From Candidatus Palauibacter polyketidifaciens (GTDB lineage: Bacteria; Gemmatimonadota; Gemmatimonadetes; Palauibacterales; Palauibacteraceae): a DNA stretch of 37,325 nt. Positions 7,168-15,035 of this stretch are shown here, piece after piece. The stretch is from NCBI RefSeq assembly GCF_947581785.1, contig NZ_CANPVO010000006.1, positions 1-37,325 of the forward strand. Direction: 5' to 3'. Both the position numbers and the translations under genes were made by a program. The notes under the pieces were generated by a model that did no database searches, was not told the origin of the DNA, and worked only from the letters and a program-made list of their open reading frames with translations. Position 1 is the stretch's first letter; each line of letters starts with the position of its first letter.

Positions 7168-8889
7168 CTACTCTTTCTTCCGGGAGGCCGGCGGCTGTGC
7201 CTTCCTTCGTGCCCGGGAGAGGTACATCTGCTGCGGCAGCGACATGATGTTCGAGGCGGTGTAGTACAGGTTCAGCCCGGCCGCGAAGTTCGCAAAGAAG
7301 AAGGTGAAGACGACGGGCAGCACGTAGGAGATCATCTTCATCTGCGCGTTCGTCTGAATGCCTCGCTGCGTGATCCAGTTCAGTCCGAGCATTGAACCGC
7401 CCATCAGGACCGGGACGATGAAGAGCGGATCTCTCAGCGACAGGTCCGGAAGCCACAGGAACGGCACGCCGCGGAACTCGATCGTGTTCTGGAACACGAA
7501 GAACAGCGTGATCAGGATCGGAAGGGGCAGGAACATGGGCAGACAGCCGCCCAGCGGGTTGACCCCGTGTTCCCGGAAGAGCTTCATCTGCTCCTGCTGC
7601 AGGCGCTGCGGGTCGTCCTTGTAACGCTGCTTCAGCTTCTCGATCTCCGGCTGCAGCGCCATCTGCTTCATCTGCGCGCGTCCCGAGATGTGGAAGAGCG
7701 GTGACAGCACGATCCGCGACCCGACCCCGAACAGGATCAACACCCAGCCGTACGCCAGGGTGAACGACTCGTGCATCCAGATCAGGATCGCGACGATCAG
7801 GTTCCCGAAGGGCCGCGTGAACCACCGGAGCCACCGCCAGCCGACGGGGTTCACGTTGTGGAGTTCCTGCCCCATGGCCTGCAGACGCGAGAAGTCCTGT
7901 GGTCCGATGTACGCCGCGTACTCGAAGCCCGAGGTGCCCGCGGGTACGGGCAGCGCGGCCTGCATTTCCGCCGCGTCCTCCTCGAGCACGCCGCGCAGCA
8001 TCACTCCTCCGATGCCCGGCCCCTCCGGCGGCGCCACAACGGCGGCGAGCCAGTACTTCGATTTGGATGCCACCCAACTGAAAGGAGCGCCGGAGGCCGG
8101 TCTCGTCTCGTCGATGTCCACGCGGTCCAGTCGCTCCGCCGCGATCTGTCCGGAGCGGCTCCGGGTGACGAGCGCCATCGCGGCCCTGTCCTCCCGCGGC
8201 ACGGCCTCGTTTCGTTCGATCCCGCGGCCGAGACTCACGAGGACGACGTGTCCCACATCGCCCAGTCCGCGCAGCCCGCCGCTCACCTCGATCCGGTAGT
8301 CGTCCGGCTGGAAGCGATACGAGACATCGAAGGTGACCTCGCCGATCGCGGCCTCGAAACGCAGCTCCGCGGGCCCATCTCTCACCTCGAGCGTGGGCGT
8401 CGACGCGGTGAACGCAATCGAGCCGAGGGATACGGTATCGCCACGAAGCGTCAGCGCGTACGCCAGGACGGAGTCGTCCGGCCGCACCAACTCCACGTTG
8501 CGACCGCCGTGTCCACCCTCGGCGAAGTTCTCGTGCGCGAGCATCGTCGCGCCCACGAGGCGTGCGCCCCGCGTGTCGAACCGGTACTCGTACAGCTCCG
8601 ACCGAACCGTGACGATCGAGCCTTCCCCGGCTGTGGCCGCGGTCTCCTCCACCTCCCCCGCAACCGCCGGCGTCTCCTCCGCTTCGGCCAGAACCGCCGC
8701 CACCTCCCGGGCCGCTCTCTCCTCGGCGGAGAGCCGGTCCAGCTCGTCCGCCGCGGTCGTGGTTTCCTGCGTCGCGACACTGTCGGGCGACACCGGTTCC
8801 GGCGGCCTTTCGCTCGGCGGGAAGAACACGTTCGAGAGGATCATCACGCCGACCATCAGCGCGATGGCGAGAAGCAGACGGCGTTCCAT
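7168..8889 (-). CDS. yidC: membrane protein insertase YidC
   Basis: A 573-residue YidC/Oxa1 insertase that places proteins into the inner membrane with or without SecYEG. It has the long Gram-negative layout: N-terminal membrane anchor (residues 4-20), an acidic Glu/Ala/Thr-rich linker, a large periplasmic beta-sandwich domain, then the conserved five-helix core. The core contains GSRIVLSPLF (with the groove arginine), the cytoplasmic hairpin QMKQMALQPEIEKLKQRYKD, and NPLGGCLPMFLPLPILITLF. The C-terminus is basic. The ATG at 8889 overlaps the yidD stop as TGATG. A longer frame to 8964 would read back through yidD and is rejected. It closes the rpmH-rnpA-yidD-yidC group, and no jag or mnmE follows. 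Confidence 0.96.
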   Translation of the reverse strand: MERRLLLAIALMVGVMILSNVFFPPSERPPEPVSPDSVATQETTTAADELDRLSAEERAAREVAAVLAEAEETPAVAGEVEETAATAGEGSIVTVRSELYEYRFDTRGARLVGATMLAHENFAEGGHGGRNVELVRPDDSVLAYALTLRGDTVSLGSIAFTASTPTLEVRDGPAELRFEAAIGEVTFDVSYRFQPDDYRIEVSGGLRGLGDVGHVVLVSLGRGIERNEAVPREDRAAMALVTRSRSGQIAAERLDRVDIDETRPASGAPFSWVASKSKYWLAAVVAPPEGPGIGGVMLRGVLEEDAAEMQAALPVPAGTSGFEYAAYIGPQDFSRLQAMGQELHNVNPVGWRWLRWFTRPFGNLIVAILIWMHESFTLAYGWVLILFGVGSRIVLSPLFHISGRAQMKQMALQPEIEKLKQRYKDDPQRLQQEQMKLFREHGVNPLGGCLPMFLPLPILITLFFVFQNTIEFRGVPFLWLPDLSLRDPLFIVPVLMGGSMLGLNWITQRGIQTNAQMKMISYVLPVVFTFFFANFAAGLNLYYTASNIMSLPQQMYLSRARRKAQPPASRKKE

Positions 8890-9110
8890 CAGCGCTCCCG
8901 GGCGGGAACCGGGTCGTAGCCGCACGACCCGAGGGGGTGACAGCGAAGAAGGCGCCGAACGCACAGCCAGACGCCTCGGACCGCTCCGAATCGCCGCACC
9001 GCGGTCAACGCGTATTCCGAGCAGCTCGGCTCGTACCTGCAGGAGGCCGGCAGCCAGGGAGAGACCACCAGCTGGTAGCCGCGAATCGCTCCGATGATCA
9101 CCCGGCGCAT
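8889..9110 (-). CDS. yidD: membrane protein insertion efficiency factor YidD
   Basis: A 73-residue YidD, a small membrane-associated protein linked to YidC-dependent insertion. The family signature is complete: GYQLVVSPWLPASCRYEPSC, SEYALTAVRRFG and RRLLRCHPLGSCGYDPVP. The conserved cysteines are all present. It overlaps the end of rnpA by 13 bases and ends in the TGATG shared with yidC, so the three genes are probably translated in a coupled manner. Order and neighbours are the classic bacterial rpmH cluster. Confidence 0.95.
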   Translation of the reverse strand: MRRVIIGAIRGYQLVVSPWLPASCRYEPSCSEYALTAVRRFGAVRGVWLCVRRLLRCHPLGSCGYDPVPARER

Positions 9111-9502
9111 ACCGTCTCCAGCGAATCCATCAACGTCGTCCGAAGCCTCTCGTACGAGGCGTCGTAGGCGGCCGGTTTCGCTCTCACGACCAGGTCCAGA
9201 TCGAGCCGGCGGGCTTCAAGGGCGGGCAATACGTGAAGGCGAGCGATCTCGGTCAGGCGCCGCCGTACGAGGTTTCGCGCGACCGCGCCGCGGCCGTGGC
9301 GAGGCGTCACAACCCCGATCCTGGAGCGGCCGGCGGTCGACCGAGCGAAGAAGACGTCCACGATGCGGCCACGGCTGGAGCGGCCCGCACGGATGGTTCG
9401 GCGAATCTCCCGTGCTGTGCGCAGCCGAGCCGCGCGAGGCCGTCGATAGCCTTCGGGCCGACGCCCGCTAGCGGCTTCGTCGCTTGCGACGGAACGCGTC
9501 AC
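9098..9502 (-). CDS. rnpA: ribonuclease P protein component
   Basis: The 134-residue protein subunit of RNase P, which matures tRNA 5' ends together with the RNase P RNA (not in this window). The conserved RNR motif is [14 protein letters not shown], preceded by [14 protein letters not shown]. The N-terminus carries an Arg/Ala-rich extension before the [13 protein letters not shown] segment, where the family fold begins. The ATG at 9502 lies inside rpmH, giving a 35-base overlap in a different frame. I see no better start downstream. Such rpmH/rnpA overlap is known from Thermus, where it is far longer. Confidence 0.92.
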   Translation of the reverse strand: MTRSVASDEAASGRRPEGYRRPRAARLRTAREIRRTIRAGRSSRGRIVDVFFARSTAGRSRIGVVTPRHGRGAVARNLVRRRLTEIARLHVLPALEARRLDLDLVVRAKPAAYDASYERLRTTLMDSLETVCAG

Positions 9503-9641
9503 TGACGGTGAGCCGACGTCGACCCTTCCTTCGGCGGCGCGACAGCGTGCGGCGGCCCGCCTTCGTCTTCATGCGCGCCCGGAACCCATGATCCCGAACG
9601 CGCTTCCTGTTGGTCGGCTTGCTGTATGTGGGCTTCCCCAT
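9468..9641 (-). CDS. rpmH: 50S ribosomal protein L34
   Basis: A 57-residue L34, read directly from the minus strand. It begins [20 protein letters not shown] and continues with [20 protein letters not shown], the L34 signature. It has a C-terminal extension of about 12 residues beyond the usual end of 44-47 residues ([13 protein letters not shown]). That extension is encoded where rpmH overlaps rnpA, so it may be a by-product of the overlap. A strong promoter lies about 55 bases upstream. It is the first gene of the minus-strand group leading away from the origin. Confidence 0.95.
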   Translation of the reverse strand: MGKPTYSKPTNRKRVRDHGFRARMKTKAGRRTLSRRRRKGRRRLTVSDAFRRKRRSR

Positions 9642-9697
9642 GTCACATCACCCGAGGCTTTCCGGTCATATCTTCAGGTCTTCGAGGCCAGCCCGGA

Positions 9698-9726
9698 AGT
9701 CTAGACCTGGCGCGGGATAGTGTCAA
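9698..9726 (-). promoter_or_regulatory. sigma70-type promoter for rpmH operon
   Basis: On the minus strand a perfect TTGACA (9726-9721) is followed after exactly 17 bases by TAGACT (9703-9698). Position, direction and quality fit transcription of rpmH-rnpA-yidD-yidC, with a leader of about 50 bases. Confidence 0.8.
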
Positions 9727-9804
9727 TTCGGCGCGCCCGACGACGACGACGGCGCCCGATGCCGTCCGCCATCCATGCGCCATCCCGCGAGGTGTGTCCC
9801 TTCG

Positions 9805-9834
9805 TTGACACTCGCCGGCGGATTCGCCTAAGAT
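9805..9834 (+). promoter_or_regulatory. sigma70-type promoter for dnaA
   Basis: A perfect TTGACA (9805-9810) is followed after 18 bases by TAAGAT (9829-9834), giving a leader of about 40 bases before the dnaA start at 9881. A weak DnaA-box-like TTATCCCAC lies just downstream at 9843-9851 and could serve autoregulation, though it matches TTATCCACA at only six of nine positions. Confidence 0.75.
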
Positions 9835-9880
9835 CAGAACCCTTATCCCACCGTCTTCTTCTCATGCCAGCGCGTCACGG

Positions 9881-11263
9881 ATGGAGCTGACTGCACACGA
9901 GGCCTGGATCAAGATTCGCGCGTCGGCGAAGCTCGTGCTCCCGGAGCAGACCTATCGCACCTGGCTCGGATCGACCGAGGCCGTCTCGCTTTCCGACGAC
10001 ACGCTCGTCGTCTCCGCGCCCACCCGGTTCGCGGTCGAATGGGTCGAGGACAAGTACGGGACGCTTCTGCGTGACATCTCCGAGCGGGAGCTCGGCGCGA
10101 GGCTTCGACTCCGCTTCGAGCACAAGGGAGCCGAGGAGCGTCTCGACTTCCCGGAGATCGCGGAACCCTACCCCGGCGACCCCGGTCACGCGCTGGCTTC
10201 CCAGACGCCGAATCGCGGAGGCCTTCCCGCGGCGGCGGCGCTGAACGAACGCTACACCTTCGCACGATTCGTCATTGGCGGCAGCAACGAACTCGCCGCG
10301 GCGGCGTCGGATCGCGTCGCCGCCGCACCGGCCACGACCTACAACCCGCTCTTCATCTGGGGTGGCACCGGTCTCGGCAAGACACACCTGATGCACGCGA
10401 TCGGCAACACGATTCTCGACCGCCTTCCGGACTGCCAGGTCGCCTACGTCCCGTCCGAGCAATTCACGAACGAGATGATCGATGCGATCCGGACCGGGCA
10501 GACCGCGCTCTTTCGCGAGCGGTACCGCCGGATCGACGTCCTGCTCATCGACGACGTGCACTTCATCGCCAACAAGGAAGGGACGCAGGAAGAGTTTTTC
10601 CACACCTTCAACGCGCTCTACGACGCCAAGAAACAGATCGTCATCACGAGCGACCGTCCGCCGCAGGACATCCCCGGCCTCCAGGAACGCCTCGTTTCCC
10701 GGTTCGAGTGGGGTCTCGTCACCGACATCCAGCCCCCCGACCTGGAGACGCGTTCCGCGATCCTGCGCAAGAAGGCCGACGAGGACGGGATTGAAATCGA
10801 CGACGACGTCATCGAGTACGTCGCACGGAGTCGGCGTACCTCCGTCCGGCAGCTCGAGGGCGCCCTGATCAAGCTTCTCGCCTTCAGCTCTCTCACGCGA
10901 CGCGAGATTTCGCTCGACATGGCGCGCGACGCGCTGGGGCCCGAAGGCAGCGACGCCGATGAGCAGGTGATCGAAGTATCGGCGGAAGAAGTCCGCGCCC
11001 GCATCGCCGCTTCCTGGGGTGTCTCCGTGGAGGCGCTCATCTCGAAGCGGCGGAACCGGACCGTGACCGTCCCCCGGCAGGTCGCGATGTACCTCATCAA
11101 GACCCATCTCGACCTGCCCTACTCCGATATCGGCCACCTCTTCGGCGGCAGGAATCACTCCACCGTCATTCACTCCGTCAACAAGGTCGAGGCGGACATG
11201 GCGTCCGATGCCTCGCTCCGCGGCCGCATCGGCCAGCTGCAGCAAGAGCTGTTCCGAACCTGA
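9881..11263 (+). CDS. dnaA: chromosomal replication initiator protein DnaA
   Basis: A 460-residue AAA+ initiator that binds DnaA boxes and melts oriC. Domain I begins ELTAHEAWIKIRAS and continues through TYRTWL. A short variable domain II follows. Domain III starts near NERYTFARFVIGGSNELA and has Walker A GGTGLGKT (161-168) and Walker B LLIDDVHFI. Domain IV carries the DNA-binding signature region around PYSDIGHLFGGRNHSTVIHS. All conserved parts are present. It diverges from rpmH and is followed by a 293-base gap holding the putative oriC, then dnaN, as in many bacteria. Confidence 0.98.
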   Translation: MELTAHEAWIKIRASAKLVLPEQTYRTWLGSTEAVSLSDDTLVVSAPTRFAVEWVEDKYGTLLRDISERELGARLRLRFEHKGAEERLDFPEIAEPYPGDPGHALASQTPNRGGLPAAAALNERYTFARFVIGGSNELAAAASDRVAAAPATTYNPLFIWGGTGLGKTHLMHAIGNTILDRLPDCQVAYVPSEQFTNEMIDAIRTGQTALFRERYRRIDVLLIDDVHFIANKEGTQEEFFHTFNALYDAKKQIVITSDRPPQDIPGLQERLVSRFEWGLVTDIQPPDLETRSAILRKKADEDGIEIDDDVIEYVARSRRTSVRQLEGALIKLLAFSSLTRREISLDMARDALGPEGSDADEQVIEVSAEEVRARIAASWGVSVEALISKRRNRTVTVPRQVAMYLIKTHLDLPYSDIGHLFGGRNHSTVIHSVNKVEADMASDASLRGRIGQLQQELFRT

Positions 11264-11311
11264 TGTCGCGTCCGTCCACCACCGTGTGCAAAACGGGACG
11301 AAGACTGCGCG

Positions 11312-11333
11312 TTACGCACACGATACGCACACC
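11312..11333 (+). repeat. tandem DnaA-box-like repeat TACGCACAC
   Basis: Two copies of TACGCACAC begin at 11313 and 11324, 11 bases apart, so both would face the same side of the helix. The first, extended as TTACGCACA, matches the DnaA box at seven of nine positions. Confidence 0.55.
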
Positions 11334-11377
11334 ATCGAGCGCATCGCCTCCGCGGCGGCACCAATGTTTCGCCGGAG

Positions 11378-11468
11378 CTTCGACAACCGTGTCGGCGTGT
11401 CGACAGCGGACGCACCTCTGCCGGGCCGCACCAAACCTGGGGAACGCCGAATTTTCGACACTTCGACA
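11378..11468 (+). repeat. four same-orientation TCGACA motifs in putative oriC
   Basis: TTCGACA occurs at 11379-11385, 11454-11460 and 11462-11468, and GTCGACA at 11399-11405. All four are in the same orientation. The last two are 8 bases apart and end just before the DnaA-trio-like run. They share TC-ACA with the DnaA box. Confidence 0.45.
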
Positions 11469-11472
11469 GGCT

Positions 11473-11505
11473 CTACTACTACTCCGTTGATACATATATC
11501 ATACG
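11473..11505 (-). promoter_or_regulatory. DnaA-trio-like run and AT-rich unwinding candidate
   Basis: The minus strand reads TAGTAGTAG from 11481 to 11473, that is three 3'-GAT-5' triplets. These are followed toward dnaN by the AT-rich partly palindromic GATACATATATC (11489-11500). This is the expected order for trio-guided loading of DnaA onto single-stranded DNA. Confidence 0.5.
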
Positions 11506-11556
11506 CAACCGTAGAACCCACGGTGGAAAACCCGAACCGACACTGCCGGAGCTGAA

Positions 11557-12684
11557 ATGAGATTCTCGATCACCCGAGAGGCACTCCAGGAGGGTCTGGC
11601 GGCAAGCGCTGCCGCCGTCCCGACCCGAGCCGCGCTCCCGGTTCTCTCGAACATCCTGATCCATGCGGAGGACGATGCCGTGCGGCTGAGCGGCACGGAC
11701 ATGTCGATCTTCGTCTCGTTGTCCGTGCCCGCGGAGGTCTCCGAGGCGGGCGTCGTGGCGCTGCCCGCGAGACAGCTCCTCGAGATCTCGCGCGTGCTCG
11801 ACGATGCGCCGGTAAAGTTCGCCGCGGCCGACGGAAGTGCCGACGGAGCCTCCGCCGGAGTGGACATCGAGTGTGGCCGGAGCAAGTTCCGGCTTTATGG
11901 GCAGGCGCCCGACGAGTTCCCGGACTTCCCGGAGATCGATTTCGCCGGGGGTTGGGAGATGTCGGCCGGCGAGCTGCAGACGCTGATCGAGCGGACGAGT
12001 TTCGCCGTTTCCACCGAGGACAGCCGGCCGATCCTGAACGGGATCCTGTGGCAGTTGCGTGAGGCGGCAACCGTGATGGTCGCCACGAACGGCCACCGCC
12101 TCGCGAAGATGTCGCGCGAACTGGACGTCAGCGGCTCGCCCGACGAGGCAGACCTCATCATTCCTCCGAAAGCGCTGAGCCAGGTGCAGAAGCTGTACCC
12201 TGCCGACACGGTGCTTCAGGTCGCGCGTTCGGAGAATCACCTGGCGTTCCGGTCCGCCGACCGGGAGGTCTTCACGTCGTTGATCGAGGGACCGTATCCG
12301 AACTACGAGCAGGTCATTCCGAAGGACAACGACAAGGTTGCGACCGTGAACCGGGCGGGCCTCGAGACGGCGGTGCGGCGCGTCGCGGTGATGGCGGATG
12401 ACTCGACGAGGCGCGTACGCCTCTCCTTCCGGTCCGGCGACCTCGGGTTCAAGGTTCAGACGCCGGATCTCGGGGAAGCGGAGGACGCGCTGTCGCTGGA
12501 TTACGAGGGCGAGGACATTCAGATCGGCTTCAATGCGACGTACCTCCTCGAGGTGCTGCGGCACATGCCGGAGGAGGACGTTCGAATGACGTTCAAGGCG
12601 CCGGAACGGGCGGCGACCTTCTCTCCCGCGAGCGGCGAACCGGATTACCTCTGCCTCGTAATGCCGCTGCGCATCCTCGACTGA
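11557..12684 (+). CDS. dnaN: DNA polymerase III beta subunit (sliding clamp)
   Basis: A 375-residue beta clamp that encircles DNA and tethers polymerases. The usual three-domain architecture is visible from MRFSITREALQEGL through the middle segment ISFAVSTEDSRPILNGILW-like region (SFAVSTEDSRPILNGIL) to the C-terminal FSPASGEPDYLCLVMPLRI. The C-terminal VMPLRI motif is the classic end of bacterial clamps. The start ATG has a GGAG six bases upstream. The length is normal and no oddities are seen. It directly follows the putative oriC. Confidence 0.97.
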   Translation: MRFSITREALQEGLAASAAAVPTRAALPVLSNILIHAEDDAVRLSGTDMSIFVSLSVPAEVSEAGVVALPARQLLEISRVLDDAPVKFAAADGSADGASAGVDIECGRSKFRLYGQAPDEFPDFPEIDFAGGWEMSAGELQTLIERTSFAVSTEDSRPILNGILWQLREAATVMVATNGHRLAKMSRELDVSGSPDEADLIIPPKALSQVQKLYPADTVLQVARSENHLAFRSADREVFTSLIEGPYPNYEQVIPKDNDKVATVNRAGLETAVRRVAVMADDSTRRVRLSFRSGDLGFKVQTPDLGEAEDALSLDYEGEDIQIGFNATYLLEVLRHMPEEDVRMTFKAPERAATFSPASGEPDYLCLVMPLRILD

Positions 12685-12697
12685 GTCGCGGGCACAA

Positions 12698-13459
12698 ATG
12701 ACGACTTGCGCGAGGTGCGGGCAGGAGAGCGCCGCGTTCGACCGCTGTCCGTTCTGTGGAGAGGCTGCGGCCAGCTCCGAACGGGAGCGCGCGGGCGAGG
12801 CGGAGGGCGCAGAGGAGCTTAACCTGCCCGCGTGGGAGGATCCGGCGGTACCCTTCCCGGTGAACCTGATCGAGACGTGGCGCCGCAGCGTGTTGGAGCC
12901 CGGCGCTTTCTTCGCCCGCGGGCCCTTCGATCGCGCGGCGGTGCGCCCAATTCTCTACTACCTCGTGATCAGTGTCCTCGGAGCGGCGCTCTCGCTGACC
13001 TGGGGAGCGTTGCTGCCGACGACGCAGCCGGGCTTCGTGGAGACGGTCGCCGAGGTCATGAACATCGCGCTGCCGGATGCGGCGGCCACTGCGGGCTCCG
13101 CCGGGAGGCTCGCGGATTTCTTCCTCGCCCCGTTCTGGGCGGCGCTGTCCCTCGTCATTGCGAGCCTGCTCCTCCATCTGTTCGTACTCCTGCTGGTCCC
13201 CGGGCGTCGAAGCCTCACAGCCACCGTGCGCACGGTCTGCTACGCGTGCGGACCCGGCGTCTTCGCCATCATCCCGTTCGTCGGAGGAGTGGTGGCCTGG
13301 GTCTGGGGAGCCGTGCTGACGGTGATCGGCCTGCGAGAGGCGCACCGGACCACGACCGGAAGGGCCTTCGCGGTATGGCTGCTGGCGGCCGCCCTCCCGG
13401 TCGCCTTCCTGCTGCTGGGGGTCCTGCTGATCATCGCCCGCGTGGCAAGCGGAGTTTGA
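12698..13459 (+). CDS. zinc-ribbon Yip1-domain membrane protein
   Basis: A 253-residue membrane protein. The N-terminus MTTCARCGQESAAFDRCPFCGE is a four-cysteine zinc ribbon (C-x2-C and C-x2-C). An acidic linker leads to a Yip1-like domain from about residue 55, with the characteristic FFARG region followed by five or so hydrophobic helices, among them ILYYLVISVLGAALSLTWGA, FFLAPFWAALSLVIASLLLH and AVWLLAAALPVAFLLLGVLL. Bacterial Yip1-domain proteins have no settled function. The gene sits 13 bases after dnaN and 17 bases before the Nudix gene, so all could share transcripts. The domain call rests on overall pattern, not on a strict motif. Confidence 0.7.
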   Translation: MTTCARCGQESAAFDRCPFCGEAAASSERERAGEAEGAEELNLPAWEDPAVPFPVNLIETWRRSVLEPGAFFARGPFDRAAVRPILYYLVISVLGAALSLTWGALLPTTQPGFVETVAEVMNIALPDAAATAGSAGRLADFFLAPFWAALSLVIASLLLHLFVLLLVPGRRSLTATVRTVCYACGPGVFAIIPFVGGVVAWVWGAVLTVIGLREAHRTTTGRAFAVWLLAAALPVAFLLLGVLLIIARVASGV

Positions 13460-13476
13460 GCGCCCCTTCGGACCGC

Positions 13477-14217
13477 ATGCATCCCGGGACGGCCGCCGTG
13501 ACTCCACGGCCGGCCGCCACCGTCGTCGTCGCCACCCAGACGGCGGCCGGGCTGGAGCTCCTCCTGCTTCAGCGGCCCGCCGACGCCAGGTTCGGAGCCG
13601 GCGCGTGGGCCTTTCCGGGCGGCGCGATCGACGGGGATGACGCTTGCGCGACGTGGGCGGACCGACTTCCGAGCGCGGGCGAAACCGCGGCGTGCGCGGC
13701 GGCGTTGCGTGAATTGTTCGAGGAGACGGGGATCATGCCGGCGCCGCTGCGCGGCTGCGGACCGGAGGCGCTGGTCGACGCCCGGCGGGCGCTGCTCTCG
13801 GAGCGGATCCGCTTCTCGCAGGTGGCGGAGCGCCTCGAACTCGACTTCTCGTCCACACGCATCGTGTACTTCGCGCGCTGGATCACGCCGCGCGGCGCGG
13901 CGCTGCGGTTCGACACCCGTTTCTTCCTCCTCTCGCTGGAGGAGCGGCCGCGTCGCCTGAATCTGACGCCGGAACACGAGGCGGCGATCTGGACCACGCC
14001 GGCCTCGGCGCTCCGGCGCTTCTCCGCCGGTCGGCTGCCCATGATGTTCCCGACCGCAAGGACGATCGAGCGGCTCGCCGGCTTCCGGTCGGTCGAGGAC
14101 GCCATGACGGCACTCAGCGGGGTTCCCGTGGAACCGGCGCTCGTCAGGCTGGGCGTCGGCGAGAAGGGGCCAACGCCGCTCGCCCCGGGAGACCCCGGGT
14201 ACGACGAGATCCAGTGA
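13477..14217 (+). CDS. NUDT19-like Nudix hydrolase
   Basis: A 246-residue Nudix hydrolase, predicted to cleave a nucleoside-diphosphate-linked substrate. CoA derivatives are likely if it behaves like NUDT19. The fold begins at TVVVATQTAAGLELLLLQRP, then WAFPGGAIDGDD, then the second half of the Nudix box RELFEETGI. Between the GG and the REL-EE-G part there are about 15 extra residues, an insertion typical of the NUDT19/RP2 branch. The metal-binding Glu pair of REL-EE is intact. A far longer upstream reading frame exists but antisense and overlap arguments reject it. The ATG at 13477 and a GTG at 13498 are both possible starts. It overlaps the next gene by GTGA. Confidence 0.82.
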   Translation: MHPGTAAVTPRPAATVVVATQTAAGLELLLLQRPADARFGAGAWAFPGGAIDGDDACATWADRLPSAGETAACAAALRELFEETGIMPAPLRGCGPEALVDARRALLSERIRFSQVAERLELDFSSTRIVYFARWITPRGAALRFDTRFFLLSLEERPRRLNLTPEHEAAIWTTPASALRRFSAGRLPMMFPTARTIERLAGFRSVEDAMTALSGVPVEPALVRLGVGEKGPTPLAPGDPGYDEIQ

Positions 14218-15035
14218 CGTCGGGGGTAGGACCGGCCCACGTCGTTCGGCACGGATCCCGCATCACGGCGGTTCGTGCCGCCAATCCGGGCCCTCTCACG
14301 CTGACCGGGACGCAGACGTACGTGATCGGGACCGGGCCGCTGATCGTCCTGGACCCCGGACCGCAGGATGAAGCGCACCTCGGCCGTGTCGACGATGTGG
14401 TCGCCGGAAGACCGGTGGCGGCGGTCTGTCTGACGCACGCGCACGCCGACCACGCGGCGGCCGCGGCGGCGGCCGCCGGCCGCTGGGGAGAACTCCGCGC
14501 CTCGGCCGCCACCCTCGACCTCGTGGGGTTGGCGGGCCGGGCGCTGGCGGAGGACGAGGCCATGGCGCCGGGGAAGGGACTCCGTCTGCGCGCGATCCCG
14601 ACGCCCGGTCATTCCGCGGACCACGTCTGCTACCTCCTCGAACCCTCGCGCACCCTCTTCACCGGGGATCTCGTGCTCGGAGAAGGGAGCACGATGATCG
14701 CCCACCCGGATGGGTCCGTGGAGGCCTACCTGGCGAGTCTCGCGCACCTCGCGGCCCTCCGTCCCGAACGTCTGCTCCCCGGACACGGCGCACCCGTCGA
14801 GGACGCGCTCGCACGCCTCGAGGAATGCCGCACGCACCGGCTGGAGCGCGTGGCGGCCGTCCGGCGGGCGCTGCAAGCCGGCGCCCGAACCCCGGAACGG
14901 ATCCGGGCCGCGGTCTACGGGGACCTTCCCGCCACCCACCACGCGGCGGCCGACCTTACGATCCGCGCCTACCTCGCCTTTCTCGGGGAGACAGCTCTCG
15001 GGGAGACCTCCTCGTCGATCAGCCGTCGGAGATAG
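14214..15035 (+). CDS. MBL-fold hydrolase, LACTB2-like
   Basis: A 273-residue metallo-beta-lactamase-fold enzyme. The zinc-binding motif THAHADH is present, with later histidines in PGHSADH and PGHGAP and an Asp in FTGDLVLGEGS. The C-terminal 60 residues (from about RLERVAAVRRAL to AYLAFLG) form a winged-helix-like tail, as in the LACTB2 group, which includes ribonucleases and hydrolases. The GTG start overlaps the Nudix stop by four bases, implying translational coupling and perhaps a shared pathway with the Nudix enzyme. The 3' end overlaps the convergent mutY gene by 67 bases. Substrate is unknown. Confidence 0.85.
   Translation: MTSGVGPAHVVRHGSRITAVRAANPGPLTLTGTQTYVIGTGPLIVLDPGPQDEAHLGRVDDVVAGRPVAAVCLTHAHADHAAAAAAAAGRWGELRASAATLDLVGLAGRALAEDEAMAPGKGLRLRAIPTPGHSADHVCYLLEPSRTLFTGDLVLGEGSTMIAHPDGSVEAYLASLAHLAALRPERLLPGHGAPVEDALARLEECRTHRLERVAAVRRALQAGARTPERIRAAVYGDLPATHHAAADLTIRAYLAFLGETALGETSSSISRRR

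Larger units (their letters stand above)
11264..11556. other. oriC: putative chromosomal replication origin (oriC)
   Basis: The dnaA-dnaN gap holds several origin-like elements in order. First is a tandem pair of DnaA-box-like 9-mers (TTACGCACA at 11312, ATACGCACA at 11323) spaced one helical turn apart. Next are four same-strand copies of TCGACA-core motifs between 11378 and 11468, the best being TTTTCGACA at 11452-11460 (7 of 9 against TTATCCACA). On the minus strand TAGTAGTAG (11481-11473) matches the DnaA-trio pattern. Beside it is an AT-rich stretch, GTTGATACATATATCATACG, at 11486-11505, a good candidate unwinding element. The order boxes, trios, AT-rich DNA matches the basal unwinding system described in Bacillus. 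Perfect TTATCCACA boxes are absent, which lowers certainty. Confidence 0.65.
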
